Shown here: positions 39,118-47,550 of the stretch, piece after piece | Numbering within the stretch: the first letter of the stretch is position 1 | Layout of the letters: each line of letters begins with the position of its first letter | Source: JACCZX01 sp963729165 | GTDB lineage: Bacteria > Pseudomonadota > Gammaproteobacteria > Burkholderiales > Burkholderiaceae_F | Length of the DNA: 64,000 nucleotides | Direction: 5' to 3' | Assembly: GCA_963729165.1 (NCBI GenBank) | Contig: CAVSMM010000014.1 | Coordinates: forward strand, 62,001 to 126,000 | Translations under genes and position numbers: made by a program | Notes under the pieces: generated by a model | Told to the model about the DNA's origin: nothing | The model's database searches: none | Seen by the model: the letters and a program-made list of their open reading frames with translations, nothing else

Positions 39118-40134
39118 ATGATGCTTGACGACAGAGCCCGCCAACTGCTGAAAACGCTGATCGAGCGTTATATCGCCGAAGGGCAACCGGTCGGTTCGCG
39201 CGCCCTGTCGCGCATCTCCGGGCTTGAGCTGTCACCGGCAACGATCCGCAACGTGATGGCGGATCTGGAAGAGATGGGCTTTGTCGCCAGCCCGCACACT
39301 TCCGCCGGCCGCGTGCCGACACCGCGCGGCTACCGGTTATTCGTCGATTCGCTGCTGACGGTGATGCCGCTCGAACAGCAGCAAACGCAGATCATGCAGG
39401 GCCAGCTGCAGATCGGTGATCCGGCGCGAGCAATGCAGTCGGCTGCGCAGCTGTTGTCGAGCTTGTCGCAATTTGCAGGCGTCGTGCTGACGCCACGTCG
39501 CGCGTCGAGCTTCAAGCAGGTCGAATTTGTGCGGTTGTCGGAGCGGCGCGTGCTTCTGATCATCGTCACGCCAGAAGGCGATGTGCAAAACCGCGTGCTG
39601 ATGACCGACGCCGCCTACTCTCAGTCACAACTGGTGGAGGCCGCGAACATTCTCAACGAGCACTACGCGGGCCTCTCGTTCAACGATGCACGTACACGCT
39701 TGCACGGGGAGCTGCGGCAGCTCGGCGCTGACATCACGCAGCTACTGCAGGCGGCCGTGCAGGCCGGCAGCGACGCGGCTGCCGAATCGGAGCCGGTCGT
39801 CATTTCGGGCGAGCGCAATTTGCTCGGCCTGAGCGATCTTGCGACCGACATGGCGAAGTTGCGGCGCATGTTCGATCTGTTCGATCACAAGACGCGGTTG
39901 ATTCAATTGCTCGATGTATCGATCGGCGCGCACGGTGTGCAGATCTACATCGGCGGCGAATCGCAAACCGTTCCGCTCGACGACCTAAGTATGGTGGTGG
40001 CGCCGTATGAAGTTGACGGCAAGGTGGTCGGCACGCTCGGCGTCATCGGCCCAACACGCATGGCGTACGAGCGCGTTATCCCGATTGTCGATATCACTGC
40101 GAAGTTGCTGTCGAACGCATTGTCGAACACCTAG
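39118..40134 (+). CDS. hrcA: Heat-inducible transcription repressor HrcA
   Basis: Represses class I heat-shock genes by binding CIRCE operators. About 339 residues. The N-terminal winged helix has RARQLLKTLIERYIAEGQPV and SGLELSPATIRNVMADLEEM, then SAGRVPTPRGYRLFVDSLL. The C-terminal GAF-like domain ends VVGTLGVIGPTRMAYERVIP. ATG 39118 (MMLDDRARQ) is preferred over TTG 39103 or ATG 39109. No CIRCE element (TTAGCACTC-N9-GAGTGCTAA) was found in this window, so its targets, probably groESL, lie elsewhere. Confidence 0.95.
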   Translation: MMLDDRARQLLKTLIERYIAEGQPVGSRALSRISGLELSPATIRNVMADLEEMGFVASPHTSAGRVPTPRGYRLFVDSLLTVMPLEQQQTQIMQGQLQIGDPARAMQSAAQLLSSLSQFAGVVLTPRRASSFKQVEFVRLSERRVLLIIVTPEGDVQNRVLMTDAAYSQSQLVEAANILNEHYAGLSFNDARTRLHGELRQLGADITQLLQAAVQAGSDAAAESEPVVISGERNLLGLSDLATDMAKLRRMFDLFDHKTRLIQLLDVSIGAHGVQIYIGGESQTVPLDDLSMVVAPYEVDGKVVGTLGVIGPTRMAYERVIPIVDITAKLLSNALSNT

Positions 40135-40244
40135 GCTCGGTCCCGCAGCGGCAGCTGCGCAACTGCGCCAGCCGCTGCTGTCGCGAGGGTTGCCCCGCAC
40201 CAGATGGTTTTTTCTTTTCCACCCCAACAAGTGACATGGTTGCC

Positions 40245-40433
40245 GCGCCAGCGTTTGGCGTAGCGGCGCTGCCTTTGGAGTCGCCGCCCGAGGAGCGGAG
40301 CGCCAGCGGGGCGTTAAGGGCCTGCCTGTTTGAGCGCAGCGAGTTGCAGGCCCGCCGCTGGCGCGAGTACCGCAGTGGTCGGCACTTTAGTGCCCGACGA
40401 CTCAGGCAGCGCCGCTACGCCAAACGCTGGCGC
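40245..40433. repeat. 189-bp nested inverted-repeat element (MITE-like) before hemH
   Basis: A perfect 30-bp terminal inverted repeat (40245-40274 against 40404-40433) encloses further inverted pairs. GAGTCG 40278-40283 pairs with CGACTC 40398-40403. GCGCCAGCGG 40300-40309 pairs with CCGCTGGCGC 40355-40364. GGGCCTGC 40318-40325 pairs with GCAGGCCC 40346-40353. The whole unit can fold into one long hairpin. No transposase is encoded. The rest of the 360-base gap (40135-40244 and 40434-40494) has a small CAGCGGC/GCCGCTG stem and a T-rich stretch at 40207-40218 after hrcA, and nothing else I can name. Confidence 0.8.
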
Positions 40434-40494
40434 ACCGCCGACACCCACTGCCTACGCACGCGACGCCCAAAACCAACTCTTAGAATACGACCAG

Positions 40495-41613
40495 ATGCCG
40501 TACTCACCCGAACCTGTTTTCGAGCACGGCTCTTTGAGCCGCACCGCGGTGTTGCTCGTCAATCTCGGGACGCCGACCTCTCCCGACGCCGGCGCCGTTC
40601 GCCGGTTCCTGCGAGAGTTTTTGAGCGATCCGCGCGTGGTCGAGATTCCGCGGGTGATTTGGTGGCCGATTTTGTATGGGCTTGTGCTGCCGCTCCGTCC
40701 GCGCAAGACCGCGGCCAAGTATGCGGCGATCTGGTCGGAGCAGGGTTCGCCGCTGATGGTGCATAGCCGGCATCAGGCGTCGCTGTTGCGCGGGTATTTG
40801 GGCGAGCGTGGCCTCGAGGTTCAAGTCGCGCTGGCGATGCGCTATGGCGAGCCGTCGATCGCCTCGGCGCTTGGCGAGCTGCGGCAAAAGAATGTTGACC
40901 GGTTGCTGGTGCTCCCGATGTATCCGCAGTATTCGGCGACGACGACGGCTTCGGTGTTCGATGCAGTTGCCGATCAGTTAAAAACGATTCGTAACGTTCC
41001 CGAGATGCGCTGGGTCAGGCACTTTCACGATCATCCCGGCTACATCGAAGCGTTGAAGCGGTCGGTGCTCGATCATTGGGCAAGATTCGGCGCGCTTGGA
41101 CAGGGCGACAAGTTCGTCATCAGCTTTCACGGCGTGCCGAAGCGAACGCTGGAGCTCGGCGATCCGTACCACTGCGAGTGCCAGAAAACTGGCCGGCTGC
41201 TTGCAAGTTCGTTGGGGCTCGACGCCGATGACTATGTGATCACCTTTCAGTCGCGCTTCGGGCGTGCGGAGTGGCTGCAGCCGTACACCGCGCCGACGCT
41301 GCGCAGACTTGCCGCCGATGGTTGCGCGCGCGTGGACGTGATCTGCCCTGGGTTTGTGACGGATTGTCTGGAGACGCTCGAAGAGATTGCGATCGAAGCC
41401 AAGAGCGAGTTCCTAGCGGCCGGCGGCAAGCAGTTTCACTACATCGCCTGCCTGAACGGTGCGCCGGCATTCATCGCGGCCTTGGCCGATCTGGTGCAGC
41501 AGCAGATGCGAGGCTGGTCCGTTCCTTCTACGCTGAAGTCCGAGGTTGCCGCGCGCGACGCAGAGGCGCAAAAAAGCCGCGAAAGAGCGCGGCTGATGGG
41601 TGCTGGCCGCTGA
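40495..41613 (+). CDS. hemH: Ferrochelatase
   Basis: Inserts Fe(II) into protoporphyrin IX, the last step of protoheme synthesis. 372 residues from ATG 40495 (MPYSPEPVFEHG). Family blocks are TAVLLVNLGTPTSPDAGAVR, VLPMYPQYSATTTASVFDAV, the catalytic-His region KFVISFHGVPKRTLELGDPY and FQSRFGRAEWLQPYTAPTL, and VICPGFVTDCLETLEEIAIE. A longer frame from 40330 only reads through the inverted-repeat element. It lies between hrcA and grpE, a typical betaproteobacterial position. Confidence 0.96.
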   Translation: MPYSPEPVFEHGSLSRTAVLLVNLGTPTSPDAGAVRRFLREFLSDPRVVEIPRVIWWPILYGLVLPLRPRKTAAKYAAIWSEQGSPLMVHSRHQASLLRGYLGERGLEVQVALAMRYGEPSIASALGELRQKNVDRLLVLPMYPQYSATTTASVFDAVADQLKTIRNVPEMRWVRHFHDHPGYIEALKRSVLDHWARFGALGQGDKFVISFHGVPKRTLELGDPYHCECQKTGRLLASSLGLDADDYVITFQSRFGRAEWLQPYTAPTLRRLAADGCARVDVICPGFVTDCLETLEEIAIEAKSEFLAAGGKQFHYIACLNGAPAFIAALADLVQQQMRGWSVPSTLKSEVAARDAEAQKSRERARLMGAGR

Positions 41614-41623
41614 CAACGACTAC

Positions 41624-41998
41624 TTACGACGGGCCCGATCGAAGCGTCAGCGCCTGCCCATTTACGCGCACGATATCGCCGACGTTAAAGCTCGTGGCCG
41701 AATGCTGAATCGCGCGCAGCGAGCCGTCGAGCATCTGAACTTCGACGATGAACGATGGGTCCGCATTCGGCGAGTTGCGAACCGACGTCACGGTTCCGCA
41801 CTCCGAGCACGAATACACCGTCACTTTCTCGCGCGGCGCCGTGGGACGTGCGTGCGAGTTGATCAGGAAGATCATGCTGATCGCAGCCAATCCGATGACG
41901 ACCAGAGGTGTCTGTGCGGTGAACGTGTCGCGCGCAGGCACGTGCATCGTCGGTGCGTTTTCGCGCGCGCTTGGCCGAGCTATCGAGGCGGGTTCCAT
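41624..41998 (-). CDS. Membrane-anchored protein with SlyB/glycine-zipper-like C-terminal domain
   Basis: About 124 residues from ATG 41998. One helix (PLVVIGLAAISMIFLI) precedes a short exported domain starting VYSCSECGTVTSVRNS and ending FIVEVQMLDGSLRAIQHS then VGDIVRVNGQALTL. That C-terminal part resembles the tail of SlyB/Rcp-type outer-membrane lipoproteins (CGxVxSV … VRMDDGSxRxV … VGDxVRV), but the glycine-zipper segment is missing and it is anchored by a helix, not a lipobox. Convergent with hemH and divergent from grpE. Function unknown. Confidence 0.7.
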   Translation of the reverse strand: MEPASIARPSARENAPTMHVPARDTFTAQTPLVVIGLAAISMIFLINSHARPTAPREKVTVYSCSECGTVTSVRNSPNADPSFIVEVQMLDGSLRAIQHSATSFNVGDIVRVNGQALTLRSGPS

Positions 41999-42105
41999 GT
42001 CCGCTTTGTAGCGGGCGGCACCGATGCGCGCATAGATCATCCGATCCCATGTTCCGGCGAAGGCGCTCGGCCTATACCGAACGGAACTAAATCTGCCGGA
42101 TTCAG

Positions 42106-42133
42106 CTTGAAAAGGCGACGGCCGGCCCAACAT
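42106..42133 (+). promoter_or_regulatory. Sigma-32 heat-shock promoter of grpE
   Basis: CTTGAAA (42106-42112), 13 bases, then CCCAACAT (42126-42133). The sigma-32 consensus is CTTGAAA with a spacer of 11-16 and CCCCATNT. The -35 is exact and the -10 nearly so. Transcription would start near 42141, about 33 bases before the grpE ATG, which has a GGAGGA ribosome site at 42165-42170. Confidence 0.75.
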
Positions 42134-42173
42134 CTTTCAACTCGTTGAGAAGAAACAGATTTTTGGAGGATTG

Positions 42174-42725
42174 ATGCACGATCCGGGCCCCTTTCCGGTC
42201 AAAGATGCAGCCAACGAAACGCTCGAAGCAGGGGCGTCAAACGGTGAGGCTGCTACCGAGGCGCCGGCCATCGACGCCGAACAGGAGTTGCAGCAGGCGG
42301 TCGCGCGCGCTGAGCAATATCAGGACCAATTTCTGCGCGCCAAGGCCGAGGCGGAAAACATTCGTCGCCGGGGGCAGGAAGACGTCGCGAAGGCTTACAA
42401 GTTCGCGATCGAGTCGTTCGCCGAAGCGTTGGTGCCGGTGGTCGACTCGCTTGAAAAAGCGCTGCAGATAAAAGAAGCGACGCCTGAGGCCATGCGTGAA
42501 GGTATCGAGCTCACGCTGAGACAGCTGCTGGCAGCCTTCGCCAAGGGCAATCTGAAAGAGATCAATCCGGTGGGTGAAAAATTCGATCCGCACTTTCATC
42601 AGGCAATTTCGACGGTGCCTGCCGCGAACGTGCCGCCCAATCATGTTGTCGCGGTGTTGCAAAAGGGTTGGTTGATTGCGGATCGAGTACTTCGACCCGC
42701 TCTTGTTACGGTGAGTCGGGCTTGA
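42174..42725 (+). CDS. grpE: Nucleotide exchange factor GrpE
   Basis: Releases ADP from DnaK; 183 residues. It has an acidic disordered start, a coiled coil (ELQQAVARAEQYQDQFLRAK, AEAENIRRRGQEDVAKAYKF), then FAEALVPVVDSLEKAL and the beta-domain EKFDPHFHQAISTVPAANVP then PNHVVAVLQKGWLIADRVLR. ATG 42174 follows GGAGGA by three bases. Driven by the sigma-32 promoter just upstream; dnaK follows 85 bases on. Confidence 0.96.
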   Translation: MHDPGPFPVKDAANETLEAGASNGEAATEAPAIDAEQELQQAVARAEQYQDQFLRAKAEAENIRRRGQEDVAKAYKFAIESFAEALVPVVDSLEKALQIKEATPEAMREGIELTLRQLLAAFAKGNLKEINPVGEKFDPHFHQAISTVPAANVPPNHVVAVLQKGWLIADRVLRPALVTVSRA

Positions 42726-42810
42726 AGGACAGCTGAAGGGCTTGAGGCTTGAACTTGGTCACATTTACCTTACATCGGTACCAGCGGATATCAGGACTTG
42801 AGGAATAAAA

Positions 42811-44745
42811 ATGGCAAAAATCATCGGCATTGACCTTGGCACGACCAACTCTTGCGTCGCCGTGTTGGAAGGCGACCAGGTACGCGTGATCGAGAACAGC
42901 GAAGGCGCGCGTACGACGCCATCGATCGTCGCGTATCAGGAAGACGGCGAGATTCTGGTCGGCGCGTCGGCCAAGCGGCAGGCAGTGACCAATCCGAAGA
43001 ACACGTTGTATGCGATCAAACGGCTGATCGGCCGGCGCTTCGAAGAAAAGGAAGTGCAGAAGGATATCAAGCTGATGCCGTACAAGATCGTCAAGGCGCC
43101 CAACGGTGACGCCTGGGTCGAAGTGCGCGGCAAGCAGATCGCGCCGCCGCAAGTCAGCGCCGAAATACTGCGCAAGATGAAGAAAACCGCCGAGGACTAC
43201 CTTGGCGAGCCGGTGACCGAAGCGGTGATCACCGTGCCGGCATATTTCAATGATTCGCAGCGGCAGGCCACGAAAGACGCAGGCCGCATTGCCGGCCTCG
43301 ACGTCAAGCGCATCATCAACGAGCCGACCGCGGCAGCGCTCGCGTTCGGGCTCGACAAGACGCACAAGGGCGACCGCAAAATCGCGGTCTATGACCTCGG
43401 CGGCGGCACGTTCGATATTTCGATCATCGAGATCGCAGATGTCGACGGCGAAAAACAATTCGAAGTGCTTTCGACCAATGGCGACACGTTCCTTGGTGGC
43501 GAAGACTTCGATCAACGCATCATCGATTACATCATCGGCGAGTTCAAGAAAGAGCAGGGCGTCGACCTCGGCAAGGACGTGCTCGCGCTGCAGCGTCTGA
43601 AGGACGCGGCGGAGAAAGCCAAGATCGAGCTGTCGTCGAGCCAGCAGACCGATATCAATCTGCCGTACGTCACGGCCGATGCGTCCGGTCCGAAGCATCT
43701 GAACATCAAGCTGACGCGCGCCAAGCTCGAGTCGCTGGTCGAAGAGTTGATCGCGAAGACGATCGAGCCGTGCCGGATCGCGATCAAGGATGCCGGCGTC
43801 AAGACGACCGACATCGACGACGTGATTCTGGTCGGCGGCATGACGCGCATGCCGAAGGTGCAGGAAAAAGTTCAGGAATTCTTCGGCAAAGAACCGCGCA
43901 AGGACGTCAACCCTGATGAGGCGGTGGCGGTAGGTGCCGCGATTCAAGGTCAGGTGCTGTCGGGCGAGCGCAAGGACGTGTTGCTGCTCGACGTGACGCC
44001 GCTGTCGCTCGGCATCGAGACGCTGGGCGGCGTGATGACCAAGATGATCCAGAAGAACACGACGATTCCGACCAAGTTCCAGCAGACGTTCTCGACCGCC
44101 GACGACAATCAGCCCGCGGTGACGATCAAGGTCTATCAGGGTGAGCGCGAAATGGCGGGCGGTAACAAGCTGCTCGGCGAGTTCAATCTCGAGGGCATTG
44201 CACCGGCGCCGCGCGGCTTGCCGCAGATCGAAGTCGCGTTCGACATCGACGCCAACGGCATCCTGCATGTCGGCGCCAAGGACAAGGCGACCGGCAAGGA
44301 AAACAAGATCACGATCAAGGCGAACTCAGGACTGACCGAAGCCGAGATCCAGGCGATGGTCAAGGACGCCGAAGCCAACAAGGCCGAGGACCACAAGCGC
44401 TTCGAACTCGCACAGGCGCGCAACGCGGCCGATTCAAGCGTGCATCAGATCCGCAAATCGCTGACCGAGCATGGCGACAAGCTCGAGGCGAGCGAAAAAG
44501 AGTCGATCGAGGCGGCGATCAAGGATGTCGAAGAGGCGCTGAAAGCCGACGACAAGGATGCGATCGAGGCGAAGACCGCGGCGCTGATGACGGCGTCGCA
44601 AAAACTCGGCGAGAAGATGTACGCACAAGCGCAGCAGGAGGCGGGTGCCGGGGCGGCGCAGCAACCTGAAGCCGCGACGGCCGATGCCACCGCAAACAAC
44701 GAGGATGTGGTCGACGCAGACTTTAAAGAGGTTAAACGCGGTTAG
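42811..44745 (+). CDS. dnaK: Chaperone DnaK (Hsp70)
   Basis: Hsp70 of 644 residues, full length. The ATPase domain has IIGIDLGTTNSCVAVLEG, VITVPAYFNDSQRQATKDAG, AVYDLGGGTFDISIIEI and VILVGGMTRMPKVQEKVQEF. The substrate domain has LDVTPLSLGIETLGGVMTKM, a helical lid, and an Ala/Gly-rich tail ending DVVDADFKEVKRG. A second, weaker CTTGAAC with CCTTACAT 13 bases on occurs in the 85-base grpE–dnaK gap and could be an extra heat-shock promoter. Confidence 0.98.
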   Translation: MAKIIGIDLGTTNSCVAVLEGDQVRVIENSEGARTTPSIVAYQEDGEILVGASAKRQAVTNPKNTLYAIKRLIGRRFEEKEVQKDIKLMPYKIVKAPNGDAWVEVRGKQIAPPQVSAEILRKMKKTAEDYLGEPVTEAVITVPAYFNDSQRQATKDAGRIAGLDVKRIINEPTAAALAFGLDKTHKGDRKIAVYDLGGGTFDISIIEIADVDGEKQFEVLSTNGDTFLGGEDFDQRIIDYIIGEFKKEQGVDLGKDVLALQRLKDAAEKAKIELSSSQQTDINLPYVTADASGPKHLNIKLTRAKLESLVEELIAKTIEPCRIAIKDAGVKTTDIDDVILVGGMTRMPKVQEKVQEFFGKEPRKDVNPDEAVAVGAAIQGQVLSGERKDVLLLDVTPLSLGIETLGGVMTKMIQKNTTIPTKFQQTFSTADDNQPAVTIKVYQGEREMAGGNKLLGEFNLEGIAPAPRGLPQIEVAFDIDANGILHVGAKDKATGKENKITIKANSGLTEAEIQAMVKDAEANKAEDHKRFELAQARNAADSSVHQIRKSLTEHGDKLEASEKESIEAAIKDVEEALKADDKDAIEAKTAALMTASQKLGEKMYAQAQQEAGAGAAQQPEAATADATANNEDVVDADFKEVKRG

Positions 44746-44830
44746 TTCTTCTGCGTTTAACTCGCCGGGTTCGAGCGGATGATTATCGCCGTTCAACTCG
44801 GCGTTTGCGTTTGTAGCTATTTGAGGGGCA

Positions 44831-45982
44831 ATGGCAAAGCGGGATTACTACGATGTTCTCGGCGTCGGTAAAGACGCCTCGGACGACGACATCAAGAAGG
44901 CTTATCGCAAGCACGCGATGAAGCACCACCCTGATCGCAATCAGGGCGACAAATCAAAAGCCTCGGAAGAAAAATTCAAGGAGGCCAAAGAAGCGTACGA
45001 GATGCTGTCGGACCCGCAGAAGAAAGCGGCGTATGACCGCTTCGGCCACGCGGGAGTCGATCCGAACATGGGCGGCTTCGGCCGCAGCGCCGGCGCAGAT
45101 GGCTTCGGCGGCTTCGCCGATGCGTTCGGCGACATTTTTGGGGACATTTTCGGTGCCGGCGCTGCCGGCCGTGCAGGCGGTCGAAGCGCGGTGTATCGCG
45201 GCGCTGACCTGCGCTACAGCATGGATCTGACGCTTGAGCAGGCGGCCAATGGCTACGCGACCGACATTCGTGTGCCGAGCTGGGAAACCTGCGACGTGTG
45301 CAAGGGCGCGGGTGCGAAGCCCGGCACCAGCAGCAAGACGTGCGGTACCTGCAACGGCGCCGGCAACGTGCGCATGTCGCAGGGGTTTTTCTCAATCCAG
45401 CAGACATGCCCCACATGCCGCGGCTCGGGCAAAGTGATTCCCGATCCATGCACCAATTGTCAGGGCGCCGGGCGCATCAAGCAGAACAAGGTGCTCGAAG
45501 TCAGTATTCCGGCCGGCATCGACGAAGGCCAGCGGATCCGCTTGAGCGGCAAGGGCGAGCCCGGCATGAACGGCGGCCCTCCCGGCGATCTGTACGTCGA
45601 GATCCATATCAAGCCGCACGACGTGTTTCAGCGCGACGGTGACGATCTGCACTGCGAAGTCCCGATCGGATTTCCCGCCGCAGCGCTGGGTGGTGAGATC
45701 GAAGTGCCGACGCTGGGTGGCAAGGCGAGCATCAACATTACCGAAGGCACGCAGACCGGCAAGACGTTCCGCCTGCGAGGCAAGGGCATCAAGGGCGTGC
45801 GTGCGAGTTACCCCGGCGATCTCTACTGCCACATCGTCGTCGAGACTCCGATGCGCTTGACCGAGAAGCAGAAGAAACTGCTACGCGAGTTCGACATATC
45901 GTTGGCCGAAGGTGGGGAGAAGCACTCGCCGCGGTCGAAAAGCTTCGTCGACAAGATGAAGGGTTTTTTTACCGCCGAGTAG
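44831..45982 (+). CDS. dnaJ: Co-chaperone DnaJ (Hsp40)
   Basis: Type I Hsp40 of 383 residues that delivers substrates to DnaK and stimulates its ATPase. The J domain has YDVLGVGKDASDDDIKKAYR and the HPD motif in MKHHPDRNQGD. A Gly/Phe-rich linker follows, then four CxxCxGxG-type repeats forming two zinc sites (CDVCKGAG, CGTCNGAG, CPTCRGSG, CTNCQGAG). The C-terminal substrate domain includes IRLSGKGEPGMNGGPPGDLY. It starts 85 bases after dnaK with GAGGGGC before the ATG. Confidence 0.98.
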   Translation: MAKRDYYDVLGVGKDASDDDIKKAYRKHAMKHHPDRNQGDKSKASEEKFKEAKEAYEMLSDPQKKAAYDRFGHAGVDPNMGGFGRSAGADGFGGFADAFGDIFGDIFGAGAAGRAGGRSAVYRGADLRYSMDLTLEQAANGYATDIRVPSWETCDVCKGAGAKPGTSSKTCGTCNGAGNVRMSQGFFSIQQTCPTCRGSGKVIPDPCTNCQGAGRIKQNKVLEVSIPAGIDEGQRIRLSGKGEPGMNGGPPGDLYVEIHIKPHDVFQRDGDDLHCEVPIGFPAAALGGEIEVPTLGGKASINITEGTQTGKTFRLRGKGIKGVRASYPGDLYCHIVVETPMRLTEKQKKLLREFDISLAEGGEKHSPRSKSFVDKMKGFFTAE

Positions 45983-46006
45983 CCGCCCGGCTGCCGACTT
46001 AGCCGA

Positions 46007-46035
46007 TTGCCCGCTGCTGCGGGAGAAGGTACAGT
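46007..46035 (+). promoter_or_regulatory. Candidate sigma-70 promoter of modABC
   Basis: TTGCCC (46007-46012), a 17-base spacer, then TACAGT (46030-46035). Each hexamer matches its consensus at four of six positions at ideal spacing. The start point would be near 46042, inside the inverted repeat at 46039-46066. Confidence 0.45.
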
Positions 46036-46038
46036 GCA

Positions 46039-46066
46039 CATCCTATTTCTGTGCAACTATAGGATG
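46039..46066. promoter_or_regulatory. Inverted repeat at modA, candidate ModE operator
   Basis: CATCCTAT (46039-46046), 12 bases, then ATAGGATG (46059-46066): perfect 8-bp arms. As I recall it, the E. coli modA operator has the same geometry, 8-bp arms ending TAT, a 12-base spacer, then ATA, though the outer bases differ. It covers the predicted +1 and the ribosome site of modA, ideal for repression. A ModE-like regulator is encoded at 48674-49051. Confidence 0.6.
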
Positions 46067-46070
46067 CTCG

Positions 46071-46850
46071 ATGTGCATGTACGTTACGCGGCTGTGTTTC
46101 CTGCTGAAGTCGCTGCTCGTCCTGTCGTTGCTTGTCATCGGTCAACTCCCTGCCGCGCAGGCTGACGAGATCAACGTCGCAGTGGCGGCAAATTTCGCCG
46201 CACCGATGAATGCCATCGCTTCCGCGTTCGAGCGGGATAGCGGTCACAAAGCCAAACTCGCATTCGGCTCCTCAGGGCGCTTCTATGCGCAGATTAAAAA
46301 CGGGGCGCCTTTTCAGGTCTTTCTGTCTGCCGATGATGAAACGCCGGCCAAGTTGGCACAGGAAGGGCTTGCGGAACTCGCGAGCCAGTTCACATACGCC
46401 ATTGGCCGCCTGGTGCTCTGGTCGGCCAAACCCGGCTTTGTCGACGCGACGGGAAATATCCTCAGGTACGGCAAGTTCACCAAGCTCGCGATAGCCAACC
46501 CGAAGACGGCCCCGTACGGAAAGGCCGCCATTGAGACGTTGACCAAGCTTGGATTGCTTGCGACCGTCGAGCCTAAGTTCGTGCAGGGAGAAAACATCGC
46601 ACAGACGTTCCAGTTTGCGCAGACTGGAAACGCCGACCTCGCGTTCATCGCCTTGTCGCAAGTGACGAAGGATGGCAAAGCGATCGAAGGGTCGGCCTGG
46701 GTCGTACCCGAAGAAATGCACGAACCGATTCGTCAGGATGCGATCCTGCTGTCAGCGGGACGAGGCAACGCCGCGGCAGAGGCATTGTTGAACTATCTGA
46801 AGACAGAGAACGCAAAGGCCGTTATCCGTTCGTTCGGTTACGGACTCTGA
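46071..46850 (+). CDS. modA: Molybdate ABC transporter substrate-binding protein
   Basis: Periplasmic molybdate/tungstate-binding protein of 259 residues. It has a signal peptide (LLKSLLVLSLLVIGQLPAAQ then A). Binding-site blocks of the ModA family are VAVAANFAAPMNAIASAFER, KLAFGSSGRFYAQIKNGAPF, QVFLSADDETPAKLAQEG, AIANPKTAPYGKAAIETL and AFIALSQVTKDGKAIEGSAW. First gene of modABC; ATG 46071 directly follows the inverted repeat. Confidence 0.95.
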   Translation: MCMYVTRLCFLLKSLLVLSLLVIGQLPAAQADEINVAVAANFAAPMNAIASAFERDSGHKAKLAFGSSGRFYAQIKNGAPFQVFLSADDETPAKLAQEGLAELASQFTYAIGRLVLWSAKPGFVDATGNILRYGKFTKLAIANPKTAPYGKAAIETLTKLGLLATVEPKFVQGENIAQTFQFAQTGNADLAFIALSQVTKDGKAIEGSAWVVPEEMHEPIRQDAILLSAGRGNAAAEALLNYLKTENAKAVIRSFGYGL

Positions 46851-46863
46851 CGCCGAGCCCCCT

Positions 46864-47550
46864 ATGGGATTCAGCGCAGCCGATCTCGGTGCCATATGGC
46901 TCACGCTGCGACTCGCAACGATGGTCACGTTGCTTTTGCTGCTGATCGGCACCCCGATTGCGTGGTGGCTCTCGCGTACCAGGTCGTTGTTGAAGGGGCC
47001 GATCAGCGCGCTGGTCGCATTGCCGCTGGTACTGCCGCCGACGGTCCTGGGGTTTTATCTGCTGCTGGCGATGGGCCCGAACGGACCGGTCGGTCAACTC
47101 ACGCAATCCATGGGCGTGGGACTGTTGCCCTTCACTTTCTGGGGTTTGGTAGTAGCTTCGGTCTTCTACTCGATGCCGTTCGTCGTGCAGCCGATTCAGA
47201 ACGCCTTCGAGTCGATCGGTGAGCGACCATTTGAGGTGGCGGCGACTCTGCGAGCGGGGCCATGGGACCGATTCTTCTCGGTCGCGCTTCCCATGTCGAA
47301 GTCGGGCTTCATCACCGCGTCCATTCTTGGATTTGCTCATACCGTTGGCGAGTTCGGCGTCGTGTTGATGATTGGCGGCAACATTCCGGACAAGACGCGT
47401 GTCGTATCGGTGCAGATTTACGACCATGTCGAAGCACTCGAGTACACCGAGGCACATTGGCTCTCCGCCGCCATGGTGATTTTTTCCTTCGTTGTTCTGC
47501 TGACGCTGTACACCTTCAACCGTAAGAGAAGGAAGGTTCGAAGTGAATGA
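46864..47550 (+). CDS. modB: Molybdate ABC transporter permease
   Basis: Inner-membrane permease of 228 residues with about five helices. Typical blocks are LGAIWLTLRLATMVTLLLLL, ALPLVLPPTVLGFYLLLAMG and the EAA coupling loop, seen as ERPFEVAATLRAGPWDRFFS. Further on are GFAHTVGEFGVVLMIGGNIP and RVVSVQIYDHVEALEYTEAH. Starts 13 bases after modA and overlaps modC by 8 bases, so the three form one operon. Confidence 0.95.
   Translation: MGFSAADLGAIWLTLRLATMVTLLLLLIGTPIAWWLSRTRSLLKGPISALVALPLVLPPTVLGFYLLLAMGPNGPVGQLTQSMGVGLLPFTFWGLVVASVFYSMPFVVQPIQNAFESIGERPFEVAATLRAGPWDRFFSVALPMSKSGFITASILGFAHTVGEFGVVLMIGGNIPDKTRVVSVQIYDHVEALEYTEAHWLSAAMVIFSFVVLLTLYTFNRKRRKVRSE

Noticed and set aside
40236..40766. 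A 176-codon plus-strand frame before hemH
   Set aside because: It reads through the inverted-repeat element and then an alternative frame of hemH; no coding signal of its own.
42706..44268. A 520-codon open frame on the minus strand
   Set aside because: It is fully antisense to grpE's end and dnaK, His/Arg/Asp-rich without any motif, and results from the strong codon bias of dnaK.
45983..46070. Molybdenum-cofactor riboswitch before modA
   Set aside because: The 88-base gap is too short for that aptamer, and the visible signals are a promoter and a protein-type dyad.
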